Of a stretch of DNA of 64,000 nucleotides, positions 53,263 to 63,082 are shown piece by piece. How positions within the stretch are numbered: the first letter of the stretch is position 1; every line of letters starts with the position of its first letter. The position numbers were made by a program, and so were the translations under genes. This DNA comes from Methanothermococcus thermolithotrophicus DSM 2095 (lineage in GTDB: Archaea; AGJL01; Methanococci; Methanococcales; Methanococcaceae): positions 496,001 through 560,000 of the forward strand of contig NZ_OX296583.1 in the NCBI RefSeq assembly GCF_946463545.1, written 5' to 3'. The notes beneath the pieces are model-generated. The model was not told the origin of the DNA. It saw nothing but the letters and a program-made list of their open reading frames with translations, and searched no databases.

Positions 53263-54609
53263 TTAAATTTTCTTTTTTAATAATTTCACAATAAAGTTTT
53301 TCTTTTTAATGGCATTATCACAGGCTTCTTTAACTTTTTCTTTCATTATTTCAAAGTCTTCTGGTTTTTGTTCACCAACAACTTTTTTAACTGGTGTATA
53401 TGCAGCTTCCCTGAACATTGGTATTAATGGAATTTTTTCATTTTTATCTATTAGATAACTTGTATCCCCTTCTTTAACCTCTCCAACAACTTTTGCACCG
53501 GTTTTTTTGCTTATTTCATCTGCATACTCTTTTGGGGCGATAATCAAAAGACTATCTACTGAAACTCCCAATGGGTCAATATTCAACTTATTGAGCATAT
53601 CCAATACTTTAGGGTTGATTAAATCATAAACTTTCTCCTTATCAAATTCCAATGAAACTTTTGCAGTTTTTGAAATCTCGTATGCGTCTCCTCTTAATCC
53701 ACCGTTTGTAACATCAGTCATTACATGGATGTGTTTTAATAAATCGTATTTTATGAGATTTTTACATGCCTTTAAAAAATCAACGTTCAGGGTTTCGTAG
53801 ATTACATCAAACATTCCATAGTAAAGTGCGGTAGTTGTTATGGTCCCTCCACCGCTACCTTCAGTCATTAAAATAACGTCTCCTACTTCAGCTCTCTTTC
53901 TTGCAGTTGGTCTTCCATCTTCAATTACTCCTATAGCTCCAACTGAGCTCACCATCCTGTCCCCTAAAACCATATCTCCTCCAACTCTTAAAGTACTTCC
54001 TGAAACCAAAGGGACTCCAATAGCTTCTGAAACTGCACAAACTCCGCCGGTATAATCAAAAATCTTAGAAACGTCTCCATCGTCTGCTAAATGAATATTA
54101 CTTATGAGGGCTTTTGCATCAGCTCCCATTACAAAAACATCTCTTAACGCAGCTCGTGTAACATGAAAACCTGCTAAAAAAGGAAAATCACTTAATCTTG
54201 AGTGTGTCCCATCAACTGCAACTACAATATATTGGGCGTTTGCTTTTACAACTCCCGCATCATCCTGCTCTCTACTGTCAACTTCTGTTTTTTGTTTTGT
54301 ACTCTCAATAATTCTTGCTATTTCTCTATGAACAAAAAAGTCTCCTTCTCCCCGACTTCCTACTCCCATTTTGCCCATTGTAACTTCCGACCTTGGGAAA
54401 TCCAAAATATACTTCAAATCCTTATCCTCAATTTCTTTATATTTTTCCGTTGTTCTTACTTCCTCTAAAACAGCCTTAACAAATCTCTCCGCCCAATCTT
54501 CACTAACGCCTTCTTTTATCTCCATTACTTTTTTGAACCCATCTTCAATAATCTTATCTTCAGATGTGTTCTTCCTCAAACATCTCCTTATATAACCCTC
54601 TATATCCAT
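53263..54609 (-). CDS. AIR synthase-related (PurM/HypE-like) protein
   Basis: 448 residues. The PurM-fold ATP-binding core shows VAVDGTHSRLSDFPFLAGFH, GDRMVSSVGAIGV, TEGSGGGTITTTALYYG and DVTNGGLRGDAYEI. An N-terminal helical extension of about 100 residues precedes it. The family contains PurM, PurL, HypE and SelD; none of their specific signatures fits fully, so the substrate is unknown. It resembles a methanogen-conserved set of AIR-synthase homologues. The ATG at 54609 follows GGTGAAAAA. Confidence 0.8.
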   Translation of the reverse strand: MDIEGYIRRCLRKNTSEDKIIEDGFKKVMEIKEGVSEDWAERFVKAVLEEVRTTEKYKEIEDKDLKYILDFPRSEVTMGKMGVGSRGEGDFFVHREIARIIESTKQKTEVDSREQDDAGVVKANAQYIVVAVDGTHSRLSDFPFLAGFHVTRAALRDVFVMGADAKALISNIHLADDGDVSKIFDYTGGVCAVSEAIGVPLVSGSTLRVGGDMVLGDRMVSSVGAIGVIEDGRPTARKRAEVGDVILMTEGSGGGTITTTALYYGMFDVIYETLNVDFLKACKNLIKYDLLKHIHVMTDVTNGGLRGDAYEISKTAKVSLEFDKEKVYDLINPKVLDMLNKLNIDPLGVSVDSLLIIAPKEYADEISKKTGAKVVGEVKEGDTSYLIDKNEKIPLIPMFREAAYTPVKKVVGEQKPEDFEIMKEKVKEACDNAIKKKNFIVKLLKKKI

Positions 54610-54756
54610 TTTTTCACCATAGTATGTAAATAAGCCGAACTTCAGTTTCTCCACAAATTATAAAATTATAAAGTTAAATCTGAGTTTTCATACAATTAAC
54701 ACGTAATCAAATCCATAAAACTGAAAATAAAATAGATAAAAATCATTTCAATTCAA

Positions 54757-55131
54757 TTATTCGCTCAATTTCAAAATCGCCTCTGCCAAATCCCCATTAC
54801 ATTCTTCTAATGCTTTTCTCGCTTCTTCTTTTGATACATTACACTGGTTAGCCACCATTTCAATATCTTCGTCGGTTATTTCTAATTTAACCTCTTCATC
54901 AGCTATCTTTTCAGCTTCTTTTTTAACTTTTTTAGGCTTTCCAGTTATCGAATAGGTTTTTGTCCCCATCATATCCATTATTTGCACTTTTGGATTTTCA
55001 AAAATCAATTCTTGATCCTCGAGCTCAATTATGACTTTTACCGCCTTTAAATCCTTAGCATCCATTCCAAAATCTTTCATCATTTTTTGCATTTGTTTTA
55101 ACATTCTTGGGTTCATTCTTCCTGGAAACAT
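54757..55131 (-). CDS. nac: Nascent polypeptide-associated complex protein
   Basis: Ribosome-associated chaperone, a homodimer in archaea. 124 residues: MFPGRMNPRMLKQMQKMMKD, a NAC barrel (LIFENPKVQIMDMMGTKTYSI) and a C-terminal UBA domain (EDIEMVANQCNVSKEEARKA). GAGGTGAATATGT precedes the ATG. Confidence 0.95.
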   Translation of the reverse strand: MFPGRMNPRMLKQMQKMMKDFGMDAKDLKAVKVIIELEDQELIFENPKVQIMDMMGTKTYSITGKPKKVKKEAEKIADEEVKLEITDEDIEMVANQCNVSKEEARKALEECNGDLAEAILKLSE

Positions 55132-55521
55132 ACATATTCACCTCATTAATATATTATTCTGCAAATTACCTGATTGATAAACACATGAAAATAAGTATTA
55201 ACCTAAACCTAATATAAATATATGGACTGGAATACGCCAATATGGACGATATTAAAAACAACACTAATAAAACATTCAACTGTAAAATATATACAGTCAT
55301 AGCATATTATAGTAATGTGCAATTTTAACCATACTTATTTCATACTATTTAAACTTAGATCGAGATAAATTCATTTTAGAATTTGTCGACTCACGAAACC
55401 AAAGTTTCGTCGAGAAATACAAAAAATTACATTATTTTTATTATGAAAGCAATATTTATGATAATTTTATAATCAATATCATTAATAAGTCATGCACACC
55501 ACTATATTTCGGAGGAAAAAT
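55132..55521. other. Intergenic region with an inverted-repeat element
   Basis: Holds the element at 55308-55506 and a hairpin CGAAAC-CAA-AGTTTCG (near 55395-55410) flanked by GTCGA and TCGAG. No gene seen. Confidence 0.5.
55308..55506. repeat. Inverted-terminal-repeat element upstream of hypD
   Basis: TATAGTAATGTGCA (55308-55321) and TGCACACCACTATA (55493-55506) are 12/14 inverted repeats bounding about 199 bp. The terminus TATAGTGGTGTGCA also occurs alone at 2093-2106 and, altered, at 9517-9532. It ends 15 bp before the hypD start. Confidence 0.6.
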
Positions 55522-56589
55522 ATGGATATCAACAACAAAGAATTAATTAAGAAAGCGGTTCAAGCCATTAAAAAGCTCTCTGAAAAAATAGAAGACGATG
55601 TAAAAATAATGCACGTTTGCGGTTCTCACGAACATACAATATGTAAATATGGAATAAGGGATGTTTTACCTAAAAATATTACTGTTGTTCCAGGCCCGGG
55701 ATGTCCGGTCTGTGTTACAACTCAGAAGGAAATAGATGAAGCAATATACTTGGCAGAACAGGGGTACACAATTGCAACACTTGGAGATATGTACAGGGTT
55801 CCAGGTAGCAAAAAATCGCTTATGGAATTGCAATCAGAAGGTGCGGATGTAAAACTGGTCTATGGTATAGGGGATGCTGTAAAACTTGCAAAAGAGCAGG
55901 AAAACAAAGTTGTATTTATTGCCATAGGTTTTGAAACTACGGCACCAACAACTGCAGCAGAGATATTGACCAATCCAGAGAATTTCTATATTTTAAACTG
56001 TCATAGACAAACTCCTCCTGTGATGGATTTTCTTTTAAGCGGGGGAGCTGAAAGAAAAATAGATGGTTTCATATGTCCAGGGCATGTTTCCACAATAGTT
56101 GGATTAAAACCTTACTATGAACCATGTGAAAAATACAATGCCCCTATGGTAGTTGCAGGTTTTGAACCTATGGACGTTTTAATGTCTTTGGTTATGATTT
56201 TAAAACAGTTGATAAATGGTGAGGCAAAAGTAGAAAATGAATATAAGAGAAGTGTAAAAGAGGAAGGTAACTTAATAGCTCAAAGAATAATGAATGAAGT
56301 ATTTGAACCTTCAGATGTCCCGTGGAGAGGTTTCCCCGTCATTAAAGATGGCGGTTTAAAATTAAAAGAGAAGTATAAAAAATATGATATTCACGAAAAT
56401 GAAGACATTCCAGAGATAAAAGAGAAAATAGTTAAAGGATGCATATGTAGTGAGATTTTGAGGGGGGATAAATTACCAAGTGATTGTAAACTCTTTGGAA
56501 ACGTATGTAATCCTTTAAATCCTGTTGGAAGCTGTATGGTGTCTGACGAAGGAACCTGCAGAATATTTTACAAGTATAAAAGAATTTAA
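55522..56589 (+). CDS. hypD: Hydrogenase maturation protein HypD
   Basis: Iron-sulfur scaffold where Fe(CN)2CO is built for [NiFe] hydrogenases, with HypC. 355 residues; motifs IMHVCGSHEHTICKYG, VVPGPGCPVCVTTQKEID, FEPMDVLMSLVMILKQL, and C-terminal cysteines CICSEILRGDKLPSDCKLFG. The ATG at 55522 follows CGGAGGA; an in-frame ATG at 55492 is inside the repeat element and is rejected. It converges with the CBS-ParB gene after 8 bp. Confidence 0.95.
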   Translation: MDINNKELIKKAVQAIKKLSEKIEDDVKIMHVCGSHEHTICKYGIRDVLPKNITVVPGPGCPVCVTTQKEIDEAIYLAEQGYTIATLGDMYRVPGSKKSLMELQSEGADVKLVYGIGDAVKLAKEQENKVVFIAIGFETTAPTTAAEILTNPENFYILNCHRQTPPVMDFLLSGGAERKIDGFICPGHVSTIVGLKPYYEPCEKYNAPMVVAGFEPMDVLMSLVMILKQLINGEAKVENEYKRSVKEEGNLIAQRIMNEVFEPSDVPWRGFPVIKDGGLKLKEKYKKYDIHENEDIPEIKEKIVKGCICSEILRGDKLPSDCKLFGNVCNPLNPVGSCMVSDEGTCRIFYKYKRI

Positions 56590-56597
56590 CCTAATTT

Positions 56598-57389
56598 TCA
56601 TATCTTTTTGATTGCAGTTTTAAGTTTGTATAGGTCACATGAGTCATTCTTATCTTCATCGATTATTTTAACATCCTTTAAACTATTTAAACCCTGTTTT
56701 TCAGCTGTTTTTTCTATCCCTAGAGTTTTATCAGTATCCATACTCAATATATAAGCTTCTAAACTAGGTACTTTTAATAGACAGGCAGCTACAGCTCTAT
56801 GGTGACCGTCAACTATTATGTATTTATTGTTGTTTGTCTCTATAACTATGATGGGCTCTGCAAGACCTCTATTCAATTCATATATTCTTCCAAATAATTC
56901 ATCTTCATAAACTTTAGATTGAGTAGGTTTAAGTTCATTAACCGGAATAGATTCTTTTTTTAATTCAACATCATATCCTAGGTTTTTATAAGATTTAATT
57001 ATTTTTTCAAGTTTAGTTGGAGTAGTTTTTTCTATTTGAGATCTTATAACATCGGTGTTCGTAATTATCCCAACTAAATTATTCTCTTCGTCAACAACTG
57101 GAAGCTTTGAAAATCCTGTTCTAAACATTATCCTTCCAACATCCATTACATTTGCTTCAGGCTTAGTAATTATCATTTCTTCCCTTTTTGTCATTAAGTT
57201 CTTTATCTTTTCGGATTCGTCTTTTCCGATAAGGTCGTGAACTGAAACAATCCCCTGAAGTTTCCCATCTGATACAACTGGAAAAGCATCATGGGACGTT
57301 TTTTTTATCAAACCAATTACATCTTTAACTGTATCCTCTGGGCTAACGCAATCAACCTTTACTGTCATGTATTCCTTTACTCTTACCAT
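56598..57389 (-). CDS. CBS-CBS-ParB/SerK-like protein
   Basis: 263 residues: two CBS domains (about 1-60 and 65-120), then a ParB/sulfiredoxin-fold domain with the motif NKYIIVDGHHRAVAACLLKV. Archaeal ADP-dependent serine kinase SerK and bacterial SbnI use this fold with a DGHHR-type loop, so a kinase regulated by adenylate binding to the CBS pair is possible. This is inference; DNA binding is not excluded. It starts 5 bp after the DUF504 gene with AGGGTTT upstream. Confidence 0.75.
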   Translation of the reverse strand: MVRVKEYMTVKVDCVSPEDTVKDVIGLIKKTSHDAFPVVSDGKLQGIVSVHDLIGKDESEKIKNLMTKREEMIITKPEANVMDVGRIMFRTGFSKLPVVDEENNLVGIITNTDVIRSQIEKTTPTKLEKIIKSYKNLGYDVELKKESIPVNELKPTQSKVYEDELFGRIYELNRGLAEPIIVIETNNNKYIIVDGHHRAVAACLLKVPSLEAYILSMDTDKTLGIEKTAEKQGLNSLKDVKIIDEDKNDSCDLYKLKTAIKKI

Positions 57390-57393
57390 GTTG

Positions 57394-57666
57394 TCAAACC
57401 CTCTTTTTGTAAATTATTTCCCCTGTTTTTAGATTTTTAATCTCCAAAATCCTATGGAGAGGAATATGAGATTCCTCGTAAATTATAAAAGAATCCTCGA
57501 TAGAAATTTTATCCATTGGGATGGTTTTTTTATTGTTTTCAGCCCCTCTATGCAGATAAACTATTTCATAATCTCCTGGATTAAGTTCGGGATGCCAGAT
57601 TATTTTGTTTATTAAGTTCTCCAGTGGAGAGCTCCGAAATTTCCGATCTCGTTTAACTTTAATCAT
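57394..57666 (-). CDS. DUF504/UPF0248 protein (MJ1316-like)
   Basis: 90 residues of the MJ1316 family: SPLENLINKIIWHPELNPGD, YEIVYLHRGAENNKKTI, IPLHRILEIKN. The domain has been proposed to recognise cyclic-phosphate or similar RNA ends; no experiment is known to me. GGGGGTGTT precedes the ATG. It probably forms an operon with the CBS-ParB gene. Confidence 0.85.
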   Translation of the reverse strand: MIKVKRDRKFRSSPLENLINKIIWHPELNPGDYEIVYLHRGAENNKKTIPMDKISIEDSFIIYEESHIPLHRILEIKNLKTGEIIYKKRV

Positions 57667-57763
57667 AACACCCCCAATTAATTAAGACAAAGAAAATATT
57701 GAGATAGTTCCAAAACTGAAAAAACTGAAATTAACTAAATATATGTTGTTTTGAAACGATATA

Positions 57764-59236
57764 TTATTCGTTACTTTCTGAACCATTATTTCCTTCTTCA
57801 ACCCCTACAGCTTCAAAAATTTTAGCCTGTATGGCCTCCTCGACTAATTTTCTAAGTGCATTTTTATCTGAAACTGATTCAAAAATACCCAATTCAATAC
57901 TTGCTGCTGCAGATGATTGGTGACCCCCACCACCAAAGGCTTTTTTCATTATATCCCCTACATCAATTCTCAGATCCTTTGTCCTTGAACTAATATGTAT
58001 TTCATTTTCAGATATTCCAAATACATAGGTAGTTGTAATCCCTTCCATCTTAAGTAAAAATTCTGCAGCTCTTGGTAATGCATCCCTATTCTTTATCATT
58101 CCAACGTAAGAAAGAGCAATATTACCTTTAATAATTTTTCTGTTTAGTATGGCCCTTGCAAGTACTTCCATTGTCTCAGTATCCATTTCAGGATTCTCTA
58201 TCATTTCCAAAACTTTAGCATCCATTAGCCCCTGCAAATACCCTGCAGCTTCAAAGTCCTTTTTTGAAGTTTTTCTTTTAAAATAGTTCGTATCTGATGC
58301 TATTGCATAGTAAAGTGCAGTTGCCAAATCTCTACTTGGCGTCATATCCATTTGCATTAAATACTCTGTTAAAATAGTAGCAGTTGCACCAACATCCTGC
58401 CTAATATCTTCATATTTTGCATTTAGATCTCCGTTCTCGTGATGATCTATTAATATAGCTATCTCCGTGTTTTCGGCATCTATTGGAAGGGTTTTTGAAC
58501 TTGAAGAATCCACCACTGCAATCGAACAGTAGTTTTTCAAATCAACATCATCTATGTGCTTTAATTTAATGCCCAATAAGTTTATCATTGCCTTATTTTC
58601 GTCATAACCTATTTTCCCCCCATATACAATTTCAGAATTTACGCCCCATTTTTCTAATATTGTTTTTAAGGCCATTGAACTTGCCATTGCATCAGGATCG
58701 GGATTTTTATGCGTAACTATTAAAAAAGGAGCCTTAAACTCACTATCAGTTGACTCCTTATCTTCTTTCTCACCATAATATTTGTTAAATTTTCTCCGAG
58801 CATCTAAAGCGAGCTCCCTAAGGTCTGCCAATTTTCTCCTTAACTTCGACTTTTCAATTTCTGCTATAACATCTTTTGCAGCACTTTCTAATGGATATAT
58901 AACCTTATCGACATCAAGACCGCTGTAAAGATCAGGATACTTAACTACCCCTCTAGCTATAAGATAACCCCTTTGATTTAATTGAGTTACTAGTTCTGCA
59001 ATTTTTCTATTTATCTCGTAGTTATTTGTTAGAATTAGTATTGTGTCAGCATCTTTAATTCTTGCTCTATTGAGAGTATCCTCTTCAGTGGCATCCCCCA
59101 CAATATAATCAAAATCAATTTCCTCAAGTGATTCAAATACAGCTTCGTTTTTATCAATTACCACGATTTTATCAAGATTTTTGGCATTATTCACGATTTT
59201 ACGACCAAACGAACCGTAACCAATAATTAATATCAT
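57764..59236 (-). CDS. RCK-N (TrkA-N) fused to DHH/DHHA1 phosphoesterase
   Basis: 490 residues. Residues 1-140 form a nucleotide-binding Rossmann domain (LIIGYGSFGRKIVNN, YIVGDATEEDTL). From about 170 comes a DHH-type phosphoesterase: VTHKNPDPDAMASSMAL, VVDSSSSKTL, ILIDHHENGD (DHH) and the DHHA1 tail KKAFGGGGHQSSAAA. This is the architecture of M. jannaschii MJ0831/MJ0977-type proteins. RCK domains bind NAD(H) or cyclic dinucleotides; DHH enzymes cleave cyclic dinucleotides or nanoRNA, so a signalling role is possible. GGAGGTATACT precedes the ATG. Confidence 0.87.
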   Translation of the reverse strand: MILIIGYGSFGRKIVNNAKNLDKIVVIDKNEAVFESLEEIDFDYIVGDATEEDTLNRARIKDADTILILTNNYEINRKIAELVTQLNQRGYLIARGVVKYPDLYSGLDVDKVIYPLESAAKDVIAEIEKSKLRRKLADLRELALDARRKFNKYYGEKEDKESTDSEFKAPFLIVTHKNPDPDAMASSMALKTILEKWGVNSEIVYGGKIGYDENKAMINLLGIKLKHIDDVDLKNYCSIAVVDSSSSKTLPIDAENTEIAILIDHHENGDLNAKYEDIRQDVGATATILTEYLMQMDMTPSRDLATALYYAIASDTNYFKRKTSKKDFEAAGYLQGLMDAKVLEMIENPEMDTETMEVLARAILNRKIIKGNIALSYVGMIKNRDALPRAAEFLLKMEGITTTYVFGISENEIHISSRTKDLRIDVGDIMKKAFGGGGHQSSAAASIELGIFESVSDKNALRKLVEEAIQAKIFEAVGVEEGNNGSESNE

Positions 59237-59403
59237 AGTATACCTCCAAAGGCATGGGACATTATATTCTAAACGATATAGTTCACAAGTACGTAGTAAT
59301 GTAAGTAATAATGGGGTCTAAAACATCACTTTTAATATAATCTCAAAATAATGGTATATAATTTTAATGTTAAGACATGCTATAAAAAGAAAATGAAACA
59401 AGG

Positions 59404-61200
59404 TTACATTCCCCAGAATAGGTTCCCTTCGAGTTTTTGTTTTAATTCCATGTATTTTGAGAGGGCTTCCCGTTCATCTCCTCTTAATTCTCCCTTATAT
59501 TCATGGTAGAGCTTTCTAACTTCATGTTCAGGAACTTCCACATATAGTATATCATTTTCCTTGGCGTTCCTTCCCAACACTATATTACCTTCAATTGAAA
59601 TAGGAACCTGCATGCCAACTTTTGCCTCTTTAATATTCTCCTGCTTTTGGTTTTTAATTTCTTTCACATAACCTAATTTTTTTCCATCCTCAGTCATTAA
59701 AGGACTGCCTACTTTTAAGGTCCCATATATAACTTCAACACCACAGATCGCAGGATTTTTCTGCCTGAATATACAGTTAGGAAGTATTTTAATGATTGCA
59801 GGTTTTGTAAGTTTACTTAATTCATCGGATTTCATCTTTTCATTCATTTCTTTTAACCATTCATCATAGTCTTCAACTAACTTGTAGATAATGTTTCCTT
59901 CAAATACCTTTACATCGGTTTTTTCTATTTCTGTTTTTGCATCTGGAAGTATTTTTGTGTTAAATGATATTATAGCCCCATTTAATGGGTTTGATTGAGC
60001 ATAGGATGAAGCTTCAATAACGTCTTTTTTAGAAACGTCCCCAACTTCTGCTTTTTTAATTTTAACATTATTTTTTCTTAACTCATTGGCAAGAGCTTCC
60101 AATGAACCCATAGTGTCTGCCTTAATGATGATTCCTTCTTCATCTGTCTCTATGGCTACTTCTTCAATTTCTTTCAAAATTTCCTCTTTAGCCTCATCTA
60201 CCTTGTTCTTTGGAACGATCCTTAAAGGACTTCCTGCAATAACGTTTTCCAATTCAGGAGCTGATATTTTAACCCCTGCAGATGCAACAACCTCTTTAAC
60301 AGGTTTAAACTTATCCCTTGGATCTCTCATTTCATCCAATGGTTTAGGTTTTAAAAGGGCCTTAATCTTTGAAACTAAAACTCCATCAGGATTTCCAACC
60401 ACTATATAATCTCCTCTTTTTGCAATACCGTCATAAATTATCGCATCAATAGTTTTTCCCAGTCCTTTTTCTTCTTTAACTTCCAAAACGGTACCTTTTG
60501 CATAACCTTCAACATTTAAGCTCAAGTTCTGTTCTAAAAACTTCTGAGCCAAACCTGCAATCATAACCAGTAAATCTGGGATTCCTTCTCCAGTCATAGC
60601 TGAAACTGGAATTATGTTAACAGTTTTTGCAATGTCTTTAACCCTCATAAAAAGGTCTGCTTCAAAGCCCATTTCGTTTAAAGGCTTTATAACATTTTCA
60701 TAGAGTCTTATTTCGAATTCAGTCAATGCATTAGGATGCTGATTTTTCTCATTAAAATTTAAAACAAATGGCCCTTCAACAGAGCTCCATCCTGGGATAA
60801 GATCAATTTTATTTGCAGCTACCACGAAGGGGGTTTTACATTGTTTTAAAATATTAATAGCCTCAATCGTTTGGGGCTTAAACCCTTCATTAATATCTAC
60901 TACCAATATGGCAATATCTGCCAGAGCTCCTCCCCTTTTTCTCAAGGAGGTAAAAGCCTCGTGTCCTGGGGTATCAATAACCAAAAGCCCAGGAATCGTT
61001 ATTTTAGCATTTAACATATTTAGTAGGTTTCCAGAAATCTTCTTTATAACGTCTATTGGGATTTCACTGGCCCCAATATGCTGGGTAATTCCACCAGCTT
61101 CTCTTTTTGTAACCCTTGTTTTTCTTATTTTATCAAGTAAACTTGTTTTACCATGATCCACATGCCCTAAAACACTAACTATAGGAAATCTTAAAGCCAT
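59404..61200 (-). CDS. infB: Translation initiation factor aIF5B
   Basis: GTPase that aids subunit joining. 598 residues with G-domain motifs GHVDHGKTSLLDKIR, DTPGHEAF and NKIDLIPGW, then the beta-barrel domains and a C-terminal helix-linked domain. No intein is present, unlike the M. jannaschii gene. GGTGATTTTT precedes the ATG. Confidence 0.95.
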   Translation of the reverse strand: MALRFPIVSVLGHVDHGKTSLLDKIRKTRVTKREAGGITQHIGASEIPIDVIKKISGNLLNMLNAKITIPGLLVIDTPGHEAFTSLRKRGGALADIAILVVDINEGFKPQTIEAINILKQCKTPFVVAANKIDLIPGWSSVEGPFVLNFNEKNQHPNALTEFEIRLYENVIKPLNEMGFEADLFMRVKDIAKTVNIIPVSAMTGEGIPDLLVMIAGLAQKFLEQNLSLNVEGYAKGTVLEVKEEKGLGKTIDAIIYDGIAKRGDYIVVGNPDGVLVSKIKALLKPKPLDEMRDPRDKFKPVKEVVASAGVKISAPELENVIAGSPLRIVPKNKVDEAKEEILKEIEEVAIETDEEGIIIKADTMGSLEALANELRKNNVKIKKAEVGDVSKKDVIEASSYAQSNPLNGAIISFNTKILPDAKTEIEKTDVKVFEGNIIYKLVEDYDEWLKEMNEKMKSDELSKLTKPAIIKILPNCIFRQKNPAICGVEVIYGTLKVGSPLMTEDGKKLGYVKEIKNQKQENIKEAKVGMQVPISIEGNIVLGRNAKENDILYVEVPEHEVRKLYHEYKGELRGDEREALSKYMELKQKLEGNLFWGM

Positions 61201-61446
61201 AAAAAATCACCGTTTTGTAAATTGTTTCACACTAAAAATATCCGATATCTCACAATTCACATTGTTATATAATATTTATCAAAATACATATCAATAAACG
61301 TTTTTTAAATAGAGACGATAATCACTTATAATATAGATATTTTACTAAAATAGATCGAGGTTATATAAAAAGATTTATTATTTAAAATATATTGCACTGC
61401 ACCACTTTTTATTTTTTATGGCAATTTTAAGAAATATCGCCATAAA
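61201..61446. other. Intergenic region, nothing recognised
   Basis: 246 bp of AT-rich sequence between ndk and infB, both on the minus strand. It probably contains the infB promoter. No repeat or ORF worth calling. Confidence 0.5.
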
Positions 61447-61851
61447 TTATCTTCCAAAAAATAGACTTATTTCTCTCTCTGCACTTTCTTTTGAATCAGA
61501 TGCATGTATTATATTATCAGGAGTCGATAAAGCAAAATCTCCCCTGATAGTCCCAGGTTCTGCTTCTTTAGGATTTGTACTTCCGATCATTTTCCTAACA
61601 ATCGATATTACATTTTCTCCTTCAACAATAAGAATTACGATTCTACCTGATGTCATGAAATTTATAAGTTTCTCATAAAACCCTTTTCCTCTGTGTTCCA
61701 TATAACACTTTTCAACCATTTCTCTTGAAAGGGTTAACATCTTCATATCTACAATATCAAGCCCTTTATCTTCGAATCTCTGGATAATTCTTCCGATTAA
61801 TTTTCTTTTAACTGCATCTGGCTTTAAAGCCACAAAAGTTCTCTCTTTCAT
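61447..61851 (-). CDS. ndk: Nucleoside-diphosphate kinase
   Basis: Balances NTP pools. 134 residues starting MKERTFVALKPDAVKRKLIG, with the active-site His in PDNIIHASDSKESA and the KPom loop MIGSTNPKEAEPGTIRGDF. ATG at 61851 follows TTAGGGATT; an in-frame upstream ATG at 61866 is less likely. Confidence 0.94.
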   Translation of the reverse strand: MKERTFVALKPDAVKRKLIGRIIQRFEDKGLDIVDMKMLTLSREMVEKCYMEHRGKGFYEKLINFMTSGRIVILIVEGENVISIVRKMIGSTNPKEAEPGTIRGDFALSTPDNIIHASDSKESAEREISLFFGR

Positions 61852-61934
61852 AGTAATCCCTAACATACCACAAAGACTGCAAAAGTTAAAAACTGTTAAA
61901 TGATTAAATAAATAATAATTAAGTATATTTTATT

Positions 61935-62504
61935 TTAAAGAGAAAGCATGTCCCTAGCAACATAGTAGCTCTTTGCATGCCCACATGATGGACACTTTTC
62001 TGGAGCTTCAGTTCCGTTATGGATATACCCACATTCAAGACAAACCCATTCTGTTTCCTCATCTCTTTTAAACATTGTTCCGTTTTCAACTGCTTCAAGG
62101 ATTTTTTTGTACCTTGCCTCATGATGCTCTTCTGCCCTACTTATCGCCCTAATTCTTTCTGCTATATCTTTAAGTCCTTCTTTTTCAGCTATTTCTGCAA
62201 ATTCTGGATACATGTATGTATTTTCATAATGCTCTCCATCTATCGCAGCTTTTAGGTTTTCCACGGTGTTTCCGCAAACTAATGGTGCTTCAATTTCGGT
62301 TTTTATGGCGTCATCTTTTCTAAGTTCCTGAATAAACTCAAAAAAAGTCTCAGCATGTTCTTTTTCATTGTCAGCAGTTTCAAGAAAGACCTTGGATATA
62401 AATACATACCCCTCCTTCTTTGCAATCTTTGCATAGAAACTATATCTATTTCTTGCCATACTCTCTCCAGCAAATGCCTTAACCAAGTTTTCAATAGTAC
62501 CCAT
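61935..62504 (-). CDS. Rubrerythrin
   Basis: Non-heme di-iron peroxidase for oxidative stress defence. 189 residues: N-terminal ferritin-like helices with AFAGESMARNRYSFYAKIA and the EEHHEARY metal motif, and a C-terminal rubredoxin domain (CLECGYIHNGTEAPEKCPSCG). GGGGAGGTACACT precedes the ATG. Confidence 0.95.
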   Translation of the reverse strand: MGTIENLVKAFAGESMARNRYSFYAKIAKKEGYVFISKVFLETADNEKEHAETFFEFIQELRKDDAIKTEIEAPLVCGNTVENLKAAIDGEHYENTYMYPEFAEIAEKEGLKDIAERIRAISRAEEHHEARYKKILEAVENGTMFKRDEETEWVCLECGYIHNGTEAPEKCPSCGHAKSYYVARDMLSL

Positions 62505-62610
62505 AGTGTACCTCCCCTATTTTTTGTGAATAAATATATAAATCTCAAACAATAAGAATCTTTCCATACAATATACAATATATAGTTCAAAAATATAAAC
62601 GGTGAAAAAG

Positions 62611-63081
62611 ATGATATGTATTGTAATGGGAAGCGAAAGCGATGTTAAAATAGCCGAAAAGGCTGTTAATATTTTAAAGGACTTTGAAGTAGAATTTGAA
62701 GTTAGAGTAGCTTCAGCCCATAGAACACCAGAATTAGTTGAAGAAATAGTTAAAAATTCAGATGCAAAAGTTTTTATAGCGATTGCAGGATTGGCTGCCC
62801 ATTTACCAGGTGTTGTAGCATCTTTAACAACAAAACCAGTTGTTGCTGTTCCTGTTGAGAGCAAACTGGATGGAATGGATGCATTACTAAGTGCTGTTCA
62901 AATGCCTCCAGGAATCCCAGTAGCTACTGTTGGTGTAGATAGAGGTGAAAATGCTGCTATTTTAGCCCTTGAAATGCTGGCAATATCTGATGAAAACATT
63001 GCATCAAAATTGAAAGATTTCAGAACTAAACAAAAAGAGAAGGTTATGAAATCCGATGAAAAAGTTAAAAACATGTTTTAA
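62611..63081 (+). CDS. purE: N5-carboxyaminoimidazole ribonucleotide mutase
   Basis: Purine biosynthesis step forming CAIR. 156 residues with [42 protein letters not shown] and [19 protein letters not shown]. The ATG at 62611 follows CGGTGAAAAAG; an in-frame GTG at 62602 is inside that site. It converges with the next gene with one base between stops. Confidence 0.94.
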   Translation: MICIVMGSESDVKIAEKAVNILKDFEVEFEVRVASAHRTPELVEEIVKNSDAKVFIAIAGLAAHLPGVVASLTTKPVVAVPVESKLDGMDALLSAVQMPPGIPVATVGVDRGENAAILALEMLAISDENIASKLKDFRTKQKEKVMKSDEKVKNMF

Positions 63082-63082
63082 A

